Of a stretch of DNA of 64,000 nucleotides, positions 22,401 to 31,789 are shown piece after piece. The DNA comes from Rhabdophis nuchalis. Lineage: Eukaryota; Chordata; Lepidosauria; Squamata; Natricidae. Below the pieces are notes generated by a model that did no database searches, was not told where the DNA came from, and saw only the letters and a program-made list of their open reading frames with translations. Every line of letters starts with the position of its first letter. Position 1 is the first letter of the stretch. The stretch spans positions 373,222,419-373,286,418 of the forward strand of contig CM077643.1 in NCBI GenBank assembly GCA_039707465.1, in the 5' to 3' direction. The position numbers were made by a program, and so were the translations under genes.

Positions 22401-22728
22401 CAGCCCTCTGGAACGACCTTCCCCCCGATATTAGGACAACCACGGACCTCCGCTCCTTCCGCTTAAAACTAAAGACACACTTTTTTCGCCTGGCCGGCCT
22501 TGGGTAGTCTCTTTTTAGGTTAGGGGGTTTTAGGGGTAATTTTTAGTTTAGCATATTGGTTTTAGCGCAGGAATAATTTAATTTACTTTTAATTTTGTAG
22601 TTTGTATTTTGTATTTTGTTCTTGTATTTTAATTGCCTGTGCCCCGCCTCGAGTCCCCTAGGGGAGAGAGCGCGGGTTATAAAATTAAATTATTATTATT
22701 ATTATTATTTATTATTATTATATTATTC
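19480..22728 (+). mobile_element. L2-clade LINE with (ATT)n tail, near full length
   Basis: Starts in GC-rich sequence directly after the CR1 fragment and ends in an ATT array (22687-22728) after the CCTGTGCCCCGCCTCGAG tail. It belongs to a different subfamily from the copies at 7130 and 29902, which end in AAAT-type repeats. The 5' end may be slightly truncated. Confidence 0.9.
19523..22507 (+). CDS. L2 LINE ORF2p, intact endonuclease-reverse transcriptase
   Basis: The open frame extends upstream to 19388 but that part lies in an unrelated CR1 fragment; the first in-frame ATG inside the element is 19523, giving about 995 codons. Endonuclease motifs are 'LMFCNARSVV', 'GIAETWLG', 'VMGDFNLPTVG' and 'SWSDHSLLQLDF'. 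Reverse transcriptase motifs are 'LLDLSAAFDTIDH', 'GVPQGSVLSPLLF' and 'YADDTQLY'. The C-terminus ends 'LKLKTHFFRLAGLG'. No stop or frameshift is seen, so the copy is young and could supply enzyme in trans. Whether it is transcribed cannot be told. Confidence 0.88.
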   Translation: MRVVLMEGRPIQRVVGRGRSEGRQVPSSRLEARSRWLQTVKCHNPRRLSGQGVQSQGLRLMFCNARSVVNKAPLINDLVSEGGADLVGIAETWLGLEGGLPLVEICPPGYRAFHQPRALGRGGGVAVIVKESLEPRETIVPQTTGCESLCVKWGLGRQLGLLVVYLAPRYAAAALPELLEVIATVAIETPRLLVMGDFNLPTVGVSSEVAREFMASMTAMDLTQVIQGPTHEGGNTPDLIFVSGQWASDLGIGDIVITPLSWSDHSLLQLDFPTAAPLRGEAEPESPIWFRPRRLMDPDGFQAALGPLPVPLTRAPMEDLVATWNIATTGALDRVAPLRPLVWRRATLAPWFTEELRVMKRHKRCLERRWRASRSESDRTQVRAHLRTYIVALRVAKRHHCATLIASADNRPAALFRVTRSLLQQRVREAPLQGRAEEFVSYLQEKTAQIQNELAPIAGPVECREADLVWEEFDSVASEDMDRLRGRLRATTCLLDPCPSWLVLASWEVTRGWLQEVINASLSEGSLPASLKEAMVRPLLKKPSLDPALLNNYRPVSNLPFLAKVVESVVAQQFPRHLEEVDYLDPRQSGFRPGHSTETALVALVDDLWRARDGGCSSILVLLDLSAAFDTIDHGILLHRLGGLGVGGTVLRWFSSYLSGRSQFVLAGGQRSTSRPLTCGVPQGSVLSPLLFNAYMKPLGEIIRGFGVEYHLYADDTQLYISTPNHPNDAVAVMCQCLEAVRIWMGSNGLRLNPTKTEWLWFPAARFNQMIPSLAIGGEHPAPVDGARNLGVLLDTRLSMEDQVTAVARRAFYQVRLVRQLRPLLDRDTLRTVTHALVTSRLDYCNSLYMGLPLRCTRRLQLVQNAAARAIMGTSRFAHVTPLLRELHWLPVVFRVRFKVLIIIFKALHGSGPSYLRDRILPHTSSRPIRSHREGLLRVPSTRLCQRATPRGRAFSVAGPALWNDLPPDIRTTTDLRSFRLKLKTHFFRLAGLG

Positions 22729-22760
22729 CAATTTCATTTTAGACTGTGTTTTATCCCATT

Positions 22761-22868
22761 CCATTTTACAATAATACAATACAATAGCAGAGTTGGAAGG
22801 GACCTTGGAGGTCATCTAGTCCAACTCCCTGCCTAGGCAGGAAACCTATACCATTTCAGACAAATGGC
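22761..22868 (-). mobile_element. CR1 3' end, antisense
   Basis: ACAAT repeats followed by 'GCAGAGTTGGAAGGGACC' and the GCCTAGGCAGGAAACC motif, the CR1 terminus. Only about 108 bp remain. Confidence 0.85.
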
Positions 22869-22949
22869 TTTAAATTGCTTCTATCAAATTTTAGTATTAG
22901 TTTGTTTTTGGGACTCTGCACTTTGATATGACCCAAAGGCTAATCAATA

Positions 22950-23281
22950 AATAATGAAGATAGCAGTGTTCCAATATCTCAAGGGTTGCCACAAAGAAGA
23001 GAGAGTCAAGCTATCCTCCAAAGCACCTGAGGATAGGACAAGAAGCAATGGGTGGAAACTAATCAAGAAGAGAAGGAACCTAGAACTAAGGAGACATTTT
23101 CTACAGTTAGAACAATTAATCAGTGGAACAATTTGCCTCCAGAATTTGTGATTGCTCCAAAATTAGAAGTTTTTAAGATGTTGGATAAGCATTTGTCTGA
23201 AGTGGTGTAGGGTTTCCTACCTAAGCAGGGGTTTGGACTAGAAGACCTCCAAGGTCCCTTCCAACTCTGTTATTCTATTAA
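22950..23281 (+). mobile_element. CR1 3' fragment
   Basis: Encodes in plus orientation 'AVFQYLKGCHKEERVKL' and 'RTRSNGWKLIKKRRNLELR', the end of CR1 ORF2p, then the CR1 3' terminus. More diverged than the 14351 copy. Confidence 0.85.
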
Positions 23282-23282
23282 G

Positions 23283-23480
23283 CATACAACTCTCTGTAAG
23301 CAGTTTGCAGGGTCAGCAGAATTTTCCCAACAATCTGGATCCTTGTTTTACCAATCTTAGAAGGATGGAAGGCTGCATCAACATGGACCCACTGAGACTC
23401 GAACTGCCGAACTGCTTGCAGTTACTAATCAGCCAAAGTAGCCTGCAATTGTGCTCTAACCACTGCTCCAACACAGCTCC
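23283..23480 (-). mobile_element. Sauria-type tRNA-derived SINE, antisense
   Basis: In minus orientation it contains a B-box-like 'CAGTTCGAGTCTC' and an A-box-like 'CAGTGGTTAGAGCA' and then 'GCAGCCTTCCATCCTTC', the order found in Sauria SINEs. Several mutations suggest an old copy. Confidence 0.7.
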
Positions 23481-23620
23481 AATATAGAAATCTTGGGCTA
23501 TAAGTCAATATTCTAAAATGATTATAGGACAAGTTAAGTGGCTACAAGAAGTTTCAGAAAAGAAAGAAGAAACACTGAAGATGAAAAACTTCAATCATCC
23601 TACTCCTTTTTTTATATGTA
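23481..23620. other. Non-coding, nothing recognised
   Basis: Short AT-rich spacer between the SINE and the palindrome. Confidence 0.5.
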
Positions 23621-23835
23621 TGTTACGTTTTTGAGCTGATCAATAAATAAATCAGGGAGACTAGGATAGATCTATTTCAAGCTTTTTAGCTCTCATCAGC
23701 TAGCCATACCCTTACTGGGATTTGAACCATTCAAATCCCAGTAAGGGTATGGCTAGCTGATGAGAGCTAAAAAGCTTGAAATAGATCTATCCTAGTCTCC
23801 CTGATTTATTTATTGATCAGCTCAAAAACCTAACA
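23621..23835. repeat. Near-perfect 215-bp palindrome (106-bp arms, 3-bp spacer)
   Basis: The arms 23621-23726 and 23730-23835 are reverse complements with a single mismatch (23626 against 23830), separated by CCA. The arms match nothing else I can see in the window. No target duplication is evident. As RNA or single strand it would fold into one long hairpin. Confidence 0.95.
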
Positions 23836-23875
23836 CACACACATACACGCACACACATACACATACACACACAGT

Positions 23876-24105
23876 GTTTAAAAACACATCTGTTTCATCA
23901 AGCCGGCCTAACATAGCCTCTGCTGTGACTAGTATTAGATAGTTTTAAAATGGGGGATTTTAATTGGTTTCAGCGCAGGTTTTGTTATTTAATAGGTTTT
24001 TAAATTTTGTATTTTGCATTACTTTGTATGTTATTTTAAATTCCTGTGCACCGCCCTGGGTCCTTTTGGAGAAGGGCGGGATACAAATCGAATAAAACTA
24101 AAACT
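23876..24105 (+). mobile_element. 5'-truncated L2 3' tail
   Basis: Begins in the last ORF2 codons ('CATCTGTTTCATCAAGCCGG'), runs through the CTGTGCACCGCCCTGGG motif and ends in an AAACTAAA-like tail beside a CA array. Confidence 0.85.
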
Positions 24106-24269
24106 AAACACACACACACACACACATACTTGTGCTACATATATATATATATATATACTAGCTATACCCGGCCACGCGTTGCTGTGGCCCAGTCTGGTTA
24201 AATGGCCAACCAATCTGTGTGTAGATCTACACCTGCACACATAAACACAACCACCATATAAACCCCAAC

Positions 24270-24780
24270 CTACCTACCTACCTACTGTATTTCTCCCTCT
24301 CTATCTATCTATCCCTCTACCTACCTACCTACTGTATTTCTTTCTTTCTCCCTCTACCTACCTACTGTATTTCCCCCTCTCTATCCCTCTACCTACCTAC
24401 CTACCTACCTACCTACCTACTGTATTTCTCCCTCTTTCTCTATTTCTCTACCTACCTACCTACCTACCTACCTACCTACCTACCTACCTACTGTATTTCT
24501 CGCTATCTATCTATACACCTACCTACCTATGGTATTTCTCCCTCTCTGTCTATCCCTCTACTTACCTACCTATTGTATTTCTTGCTTTCTCCCTCTACCT
24601 ACCTACCTACCTACCTACCTACCTACTGTATTTCTCCCTCTCTATCTATCCCCCTATCTACCTGCCTGCCTACCTACTGTATTTCTTTCTTTCTCCCTCT
24701 ATCTACCTACCTACCTACTGTAATTCCCCCTCTCTATCCCTCTACCTACCTACCTACCGTATTTCTCACTATCTATCTAT
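24270..24780 (+). repeat. Compound CTAC/CTCT/CTAT array
   Basis: Blocks of CTAC units are separated by a repeated CTGTATTTCTCCCTCTCTAT-like spacer, making a higher-order repeat of roughly 50-70 bp. Confidence 0.93.
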
Positions 24781-24788
24781 ACACCTAC

Positions 24789-24964
24789 CAGTGGTGGGTT
24801 TCAAATTTTTTAGAACCTACTCTGTAGGTGTGGCCTATTTTGTGGGCGTGGCTTGGCAATCATGTGACAGGGTGGGAGTGGCCACCTTTTAAAATGTGCT
24901 GAAACTCATTTAACAACACTCTTGCTTAGCAACCAAAATTTTGGACTCAATTGTGATGATAAAT

Positions 24965-25020
<56 letters not shown>

Positions 25021-25217
25021 TCCTTTCTTCCTTCCTTCCTTCCTTCCTTCCTTTCCTTTCCTTCCCGTTGGGTCACTGGCAGCGGCAGGCCAGATTTACT
25101 TCCAGGTACGCCAGTGTAACCCCCTCTCACCGGTTCTCTAAATTTCACCAACCGGTTCTCTAAATTTCACCAACCGGCTCTCATGAGTAGGTGCGAACCT
25201 GCAGAAACCCACCACTG
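24789..25217. mobile_element. hAT-type MITE, 429 bp, perfect 8-bp TSD
   Basis: Ends CAGTGGTGGGTTTC and GAAACCCACCACTG are perfect inverted repeats, flanked by ACACCTAC at 24781-24788 and 25218-25225. It inserted in the CTAC array. The interior carries a TTTC/TTCC array at 24965-25065 and no transposase. Confidence 0.92.
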
Positions 25218-25225
25218 ACACCTAC

Positions 25226-25513
25226 CAACCTACGGTATTTCTCCCTCTCTGTCTATCCCTCTACTTACTATTGTATTTCTTGCTTTCTCCTTCTATCTAT
25301 CTACCTACCTACCTACCTACTGTATTTCTCTCTCTCTGTCTATCCCTCTACCTACCTATCTACTGTATTTTTCCCTATCTATCTATCCATCGCCCTACCT
25401 ACCTACCTACCTACCTACCTACCTACCTACCTACCAATCTACTATATTTCTTCCTTTCTCCCTCTACCTACCTACCTACCTACCTACCTACCTACCTACC
25501 TACCTACCTACCG

Positions 25514-25573
<60 letters not shown>

Positions 25574-25625
25574 CCTACCTATCTATCTATCCATCCCCCT
25601 ACCTACCTACCTACCTACCTTATTT
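25226..25625 (+). repeat. CTAC/CTAT array, right half
   Basis: Continues the array split by the MITE; includes a pure CTAT run at 25510-25572. Confidence 0.93.
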
Positions 25626-25639
25626 CTCCCTCTCTATCT

Positions 25640-26320
25640 GTCCCTTGGGGGTCATCTAGACCAACTCCCTGCTAGGCAGGAAGCCCTATACCCATAATGG
25701 CAAACCTATGGCACATTTCTTAGGCCACGCGAGGCATTGCCCTGTCAGCTTCAGTTTGTATGTGTGCCCTGGCCAGCTGATTTAGGCCTTCTTTTGAGGC
25801 CATTTTTTGCCCTCTGGAGGTGGGGGAAGGCTGTTTTCACCCTCCCTAGGCTCCTATAAACCCTCTGGAGCCTGGAGATGACGTAAAAATCATGCCAAAT
25901 GCAGGGGATCATGCACATAGCATTATGGATATGACACACCTGTGCACATCGCCCCTGCACTCCCCCTGCTTTTGGCACGTGAGCCAAAAAAGGTTAGCCA
26001 TCACTGTCCTATACCATTTCAGACTAATGGCTATCCAACATCTTCTTGAAGACTTCCAGTGTTGGGGCATTCACAACTTCTGGAGGCAAGCTGTTCCACT
26101 GATTAATTGTTCTAACTGTCAGGAAATTTCTCCTCAGTTCTAAGTTGCTTCTCTCCTTGATTAGTTTCCACCCATTGCTTCTTGTTCTGCCTTCAGGTGT
26201 TTTGGAGAATAGCTTGACTCCCTCTTCTTTGTGGCAACCTCTAAGATATTGGAAGGCTGCTATCCTGTCTCCCCTAGTCCCTCTTTTATTAAACTGTATT
26301 TCTCCCTGTCTCTCTATTCC
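25640..26320 (-). mobile_element. CR1 3' end, antisense, split by an hAT element
   Basis: 25640-25691 and 26015-26320 are consecutive parts of one CR1: the terminal 'TCATCTAGACCAACTCCC' region and then the ORF2 C-terminal codons. A hAT-like element separates them. Confidence 0.85.
25692..26006. mobile_element. hAT-like element with 8-bp TSD inside CR1
   Basis: Ends CCATAATGGCAAACC and GGTTAGCCATCACTG are imperfect inverted repeats of the same type as the 1875 element. Flanks CCCTATAC (25684-25691) and TCCTATAC (26007-26014) match at 7 of 8 bases. Confidence 0.8.
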
Positions 26321-26339
26321 CCTATCTACCTACCTACTG

Positions 26340-26710
26340 TAATACAATAATACAATAGCAGAGTTGGAAGGGACCTTGGAGATCATCTAGTCCAATCCCG
26401 CTGCTCAAGCAGGAGACCCTATACTGTGTCAGACAAATGGTTTTCCAGTCTCTTCTTAAAAACACATCCAGTGTTGGGCCATCCATAACTTCTGGTGGCA
26501 AGCTGTTCCACTGGTTAATAGTTCTCACTGGCAGGAAATTTCCCCTCAGTTCTAAGTTGCTTCTCTCCTTGATTAGTTTCCACCCATTGCTTCTTGTTCT
26601 GCCCTCAGGTGCTTTGGAGAATAGCTTGACTCCCTCTTCTTTGGGGCAGCCCCTGAGATATTGGAAGGCTGCTATCATGTCTCCCCTAGTCCCTCTTTTA
26701 TTAAACTGTA
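26340..26710 (-). mobile_element. 5'-truncated CR1, antisense
   Basis: Has the CR1 3' terminus and about 110 codons of ORF2 ('AAFQYLRGCPKEEGVKL', 'NGWKLIKERSNLELR'). The frame is open but only a fragment. Confidence 0.88.
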
Positions 26711-27160
26711 TTTGCTGTCAGATGGGTGATTCTTTGTTACAGTTTGGTTCAGTTCGTATTCAACAGTTTAAAGCAGCTGCCTGCCTCCGTGTTTTTACCT
26801 CAGAGAACAGTCTTCTGCAGTATTTCTCCCCCCCCCCCCACCCTCTCTGTGGGCCGCCTGGGAGTTTGCTATTTTTTTGGCCCCAAGAGGCCACCATAAG
26901 AGGCCTCTTCCAACACTGACAGTTGAAAAGCAGTCTGATGGGCGTGGCTACAGGGAATTCTCACATTTTCAGTGAGTACATTTTATTTGTGTTTAGCTTG
27001 CACACAACACACGTGTGCTAGGCACAAAATAAGTAACTATTCTATTATCGGAAGTCCTTGGCTACATTGTGTCAAAATTTGAAGCAGATCGGTTCAGTAG
27101 TTTTTGAGATTAGTGGATTCGTACAAACTATTTTACATTTTTATTTATATAGATATGTTT

Positions 27161-27193
<33 letters not shown>

Positions 27194-27360
27194 TATATAT
27201 GGAAGTTACAAAGAAATAAAATATTTTCATATATATGTGTGTGTGCGCACATGTGCGCACATGTGCGTACACTCTCTCACACACACACACACACACTCAC
27301 ACACATTTTAATACATTTTAAAGTTGAAAATTTCAGCACAAAGTCCACCATGAAGAATAA
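26711..27360. other. Non-coding with TG and CA arrays
   Basis: Contains a C run near 26829, a TG array around 27170-27192 and CA arrays around 27278-27303. No gene seen. Confidence 0.7.
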
Positions 27361-29340
27361 TTAAATCACATTTGCTTTTCTCTCTTCTTTTGTGGAATTG
27401 GAAAGGGGTATGTGGAAAGGGAATTCACAGTACACACTCAGCCTTCTAGGCCTCACTGAGATTTCCACGTTCACATTTTTTTCTATCTGAATTCCAGTGA
27501 AGGGGGAGACGGGTGAGCATCCCTCTAAGAAGGCTTCCAACTGTGGGGTGGGGGATTGCTTCCTGCTACCCATTCTTCAATGGAGAGATGTTCCCCTTTC
27601 TTAGAAGAGGCAGAATGAGAAATCCCTCAGGTATAACATTTTAATTGAATGTATCTAGCTTTGCCTCCTTTTATCAGGAATTTCAGACTAAATGGATTTT
27701 CAGAATGACTGGTGTTTGTGTGCACACCAAATAATGGAATTAAACAAGGATTGCAAACTAATAAAAGTACCAAAATAGAAATTTGAAATGGAATTTTAAC
27801 CACAGTCAGTTATCTGAGCCTGAGATCTGCATATGAAAGCTAGCATGTGATCATCTCTAAAGGAATGAATAAACAAAGAGAGTAGATTAGAATGGAGATG
27901 AAGCTAACCACAACTGAACAAGCTGACATGATTAAATCAGTGTTTGCTGCCAATCTAAACATAGTAGTTCCAATATTTCCAGGATTTTTAGACTCGGGAC
28001 TGAATATTCCTCCACTCCCCATCATCTAGTCCTTTGCTTTCTAAAGTTGTGTCTCTATAGAGACTCTGTAGAACTGTAGAAATGTCCATCTAGGTTCAGT
28101 TCCAAGTGGGGAAAAGGGCACTGGAAACATGGAGGCTGTTTGGAAAGATGATTTAATGGTGAACATGACCACATGGCTTGAGTTCCTGAACAGAAAAGGG
28201 CCAAGATACTGAGAGAGCCTGATTTTTTAAAACTCTGTTGGGCCCCACCTCTGTCTCCTGTTCATGTGTAAGAAATGTATCCCATTGGCTGTCAGACTCC
28301 CAGGGGGTGGGGGTCTTAGTTAACCCTCTAGGCTGTCCTGCGAGCCCAACCTTGTTTGAGCGGCTGGCTGATGTAATCTTCCCAAGTGCCATGTGTTGGG
28401 TAGAGGGTAAATCCTACCTCTGTTATGTAGAATAGACTGGCTCAGGCCTTAATAGCCCATTGACAAAACAGAGGGGCAGGAAGCTTCAGGGAGCTGCTTT
28501 GTCTTTAAAAATATGTTTCTCCTTTTTCTTATCTAGGGAAACATAATATTCTGCCTTCTTAATATTTCCTAAAATATTTCATTTTTCTAGGAGAGGGAGG
28601 GGTGGGTGCTAACTTCCTACAGAATGAAACACACACATAGAGAGGGACATACACATACACACAGAGATACAACATACACCAATTTCTCACTCCATGAGAA
28701 ATTGTCTCTGAAATGAAGCACTGTGACAATGTTTTAAGAGTACTTCAAAAAGTGATGAATGGAAAGGAAATCTGAAATATTTTCAAATATTGCTGGCATG
28801 ATTTAATAGGAATTATACCATTAGAAGAGAAGGAATCATTTGGAGGAGGAAGAAAACTGATGAGAACATGGACCTCCATTACATTAACACTAGAAGCAAA
28901 ATGGTCTATGGAGACCCATGAATTTAAAACTGCGGGTGGAAAGGAGGGACAATGTTCCATAATATTTACCAGAGGAACCTGTGGCTTCAGAAAAAGGTAT
29001 AAGGTGATTTCATAAACCAACCTGATAAATAAGAGTTATTAGATCCATTCATATCCTTCTAAGTAGAAACCAAAGGTTGCACAGCAAGATATTTTGTGGG
29101 TTACTATCAGCAGAAATAGTTTTTAAAACATTATTGAATGATTGCACCATACCAATATGTTTCAAATTATTTCCAATCATTCAGGAGCTGCTATGGGAAA
29201 GATTTTTGATCAAGACATGGAAAAACCATCATCTTCTACATGAATGCCTGTTGGAATCTGGCTTATTGAAGCTTTAAAATATGAAAAAAACGTTGCTGCT
29301 TTGAATGCTTTCAAACAATATTCTTATTAAAATAATCTGG
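27360..29340 (+). pseudogene. Beta-defensin unit remnant: intron 2 and orphan exon 3
   Basis: 27380-29180 aligns with intron 2 of gene 2 (about 36780-37740): shared blocks include 'TTCCAACTGTGGGGTGGG' and the region around 28880-28960. An exon-3 block follows acceptor CAATCATTCAG at 29185 and ends with ATTAAA at 29326-29331. I find no signal exon and no six-cysteine exon upstream; that side is occupied by transposons and arrays. This is therefore the 3' half of a third gene, broken near 27370. The frame on the opposite strand at 28745-29020 also exists in gene 2's intron and is not a gene. Confidence 0.75.
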
Positions 29341-29354
29341 ATTTAAAGTGATTG

Positions 29355-29895
29355 TATAATATTAACCAGAGGAACCTGTAAAATAAACCAACATGATAAA
29401 TGAGTTATTACATCTATTCATATCCTCCTCTCCTCCCAAGTAGAAACCTGTACAAAGATTGAACTGAATGATATTTTGTGAGTTACTATCTGCAGAAATA
29501 TATTTAAAAATGAATGATTATACTAATATATTTCAAATTATTTCCAAACATTTAGGAAGGCAGGTTTTACACTTTCTAATGCAGACATGGAAAGACTATA
29601 TTCCAAATGAATGCCTCATGGAATCTGGATTATAAAAGCTTTGAAAACATCAGAAATATCCTTGCAGATTTGAATGCTTTCAAACAATTATTCTTATTAA
29701 AATAATCTGGATTTAAAATGATTGTATGTGGTCTTCTGTGTCTGAAAATCATTGAAAGACATTCTTAGAATATTGAACAAAATCCAATATTTGTCCAAAG
29801 GGTAAAGCCCCGAAAGATCTTAATTAATAATAATCATGGTTTATACAATGACTCATAATTGTGGTCAAAATCAATCTGGTTAGACAGATTCAATC
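29355..29895 (+). pseudogene. Second orphan defensin exon 3 (tandem copy)
   Basis: Nearly identical to 37545-38080, the 3' end of gene 2, including the acceptor ATTTAG, exon start at 29556 and ATTAAA at 29696-29701. It directly follows the exon 3 at 29185, so two gene 3' ends lie in tandem with no coding exons between them. Confidence 0.8.
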
Positions 29896-29901
29896 TGGTT
29901 A

Positions 29902-31785
29902 GGCAGAGGAATTTGGGATTTATCTGCAGGAGAAAATCACTCTGATTCGGAGCGAGCTGCCCTCCATCGACAGTGGTCCAGCTGAGCGGTCCGAGGTTGC
30001 TCTTGAGACACCATCTTGGGAGGAGTTTGATTTTGTTACTACCGAGGATATGGACAAGTTGTCAAAGAGACTTAGGGCTACCACATGTTTATTGGACCCG
30101 TGTCCCTCCTGGCTTGTACTGGCATCCTGGGAGACGACACGAGGCTGGCTCCAGGGCATTGTCAACGCATCTTTGAGTGAGGGGTCCTTGCCTGCCGTCT
30201 TGAAAGAGGCGGTAGTAAGGCCCCTCCTCAAGAAGCCGTCCCTGGATCCAGCATTACTAGAGAACTATCGTCCCGTCTCCAACCTTCACTTTTTAGTGAA
30301 GGTTGTTGAGAGTGTAGTGGCCCAACAGTTTCCACGACACTTGGAGGAAGTTGATTATCTAGACCCGCGCCAGTCCGGCTTCCGACCCGGGCATAGCACC
30401 GAGACGGCATTGGTCGCGTTGGTTGATGATCTTTGGAGGGCGCGGGATAGACGTTATTCCTCTATCCTAGTCCTATTAAACCTCTCAGCGGCTTTTGATA
30501 CCATCGACCATGGTATCCTATTGCGCCGACTGGGGGGGTTGGGGCTGGGAGGCACCGTTCTACGGTGGTTCTCGTCCTACCTCTCTGGTCGGTCGCAATA
30601 TGTGTTGGCAGGGGGGCAGAGGTCGGCCTCGAGGCCCCTCGTATGTGGGGTACCTCAGGGGTCGGTCCTCTCGCCCCTACTGTTCAACACATACATGTAG
30701 CCGCTGGGCGAGATCATCCGTGGTTTTGGGGTGGGATATCATCTGTACGCTGATGATACTCAGTTGTACATATCTACCCCAGACCACCCCAACGATGCCG
30801 CCGAGGTCATGTCCCGGTGTTTGGAGGCCGTACGGATCTGGATGGGTAGTAACAAACTCAGGCTCAACCCTTCCAAGACTGAGTGGCTGTGGCTTCCGGC
30901 ACCCCGGTTCAGCCAGATTATTCCAACTCTGGCCATTGGGGGCGAAACACCGCCCCCCGTGGAGAGGGTGCACAATTTGGGTGTCCTCCTGGATTCCCGG
31001 CTGTCCATGGAGGACCATGTGGCGGCCGTGGCCAGGGGGGCTTTCCATCAGGTACGCCTGATGCGCCAATTGCGGCCCTTACTGGATCGGGCTGCCCTTC
31101 GCACAGTCACTCAGACCCTCGTGACCTCTCGACTCGACTACTGTAATGCTCTCTACATGGGGCTTCCCTTGAGGTGCACTCGAAAGCTGCAGTTAGTCCA
31201 GAATGCAGCCGCGCGGGTGTTTACGGGAGCGCCTAGACACTCCCACATAACACCTATCCTGCGCGAGCTGCACTGGCTTCCTGTGGTCTTTCGGGTGCGC
31301 TTCAAGGTTTTGACGACCATCTTTAAAGCGCTCCATGGCTCGGGGCCTAGTTATATGCGAGACCGCCTCCTGCCCCATACATCCCTCAGACCAATACGCT
31401 CCCACAGAGAGGGCCTCCTCAGGGTGCCGTCGGCCGGACAATGCCAACTGGCGACACCCAGGGGGAGAGCCTTCTCTGTGGCGGGCCCAGCCCTTTGGAA
31501 CGACTTACCCCCTGAACTTCGCACCATCTCTGACCTCCGCCTCTTCCGCAAGTGTCTTAAGACACATTTGTTCCATCTAGCCGGCCTAGCGTAGCCCCCT
31601 ATACTGACTTTTAGATAGTTTTTAAATTTGTGGATTTTAATCTGGTTTTAGCACAGGTTCTATTGAATTAGTTTTTTAAATTTTATATGACGTTTTGTAT
31701 GTAGTTTAATTTTTCTGTGCGCCGCCCTGGGTCCGTTTGGAGAAGGGCGGGGTATAAATTGAATAAATATAAATATATATATATA
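29902..31785 (+). mobile_element. 5'-truncated L2 LINE (AAAT-tail subfamily)
   Basis: Starts within ORF2 just before the reverse transcriptase and ends with the CTGTGCGCCGCCCTGGG tail and AAATA repeats. The empty site is visible in the paralog near 38072. Confidence 0.9.
30050..31594 (+). pseudogene. L2 ORF2p (RT and C-terminus) with one nonsense codon
   Basis: Two frames in the same phase, 30050-30700 and 30731-31594, are separated only by TAG at 30698-30700, where the related copies have a Lys codon after 'LLFNTYM'. Motif A reads 'LLNLSAAFDTIDH', with Asn in place of the usual Asp before Leu; motif B 'GVPQGSVLSPLLF' and motif C 'YADDTQLY' are kept. No endonuclease because of 5' truncation. 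Confidence 0.9.
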
Positions 31786-31789
31786 TGAT

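Larger units (their letters stand above)
24160..27130. mobile_element. Unassigned interspersed repeat, ends only
   Basis: The left end reads 'CTAGCTATACCCGGCCACGC' and the right end, about 26930-27130, reads 'CAGTAGTTTTTGAGATTAG' and TTTATATAGATATG. Both resemble the ends of one dispersed vertebrate repeat that I cannot assign to a superfamily. The interior has been filled with CTAC/CTAT arrays, two hAT MITEs and CR1 fragments. That the two ends belong together is inference. Confidence 0.35.

Noticed and set aside
24270..25625. Possible CRISPR-like array of regularly spaced repeats
   Set aside because: The units are simple tetranucleotides with near-identical spacers in a vertebrate genome; no cas genes.
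28745..29020. Antisense 91-codon frame with a similar frame at 37294-37539
   Set aside because: The similarity comes from paralogous defensin intron 2 sequence; ends and lengths are not conserved.
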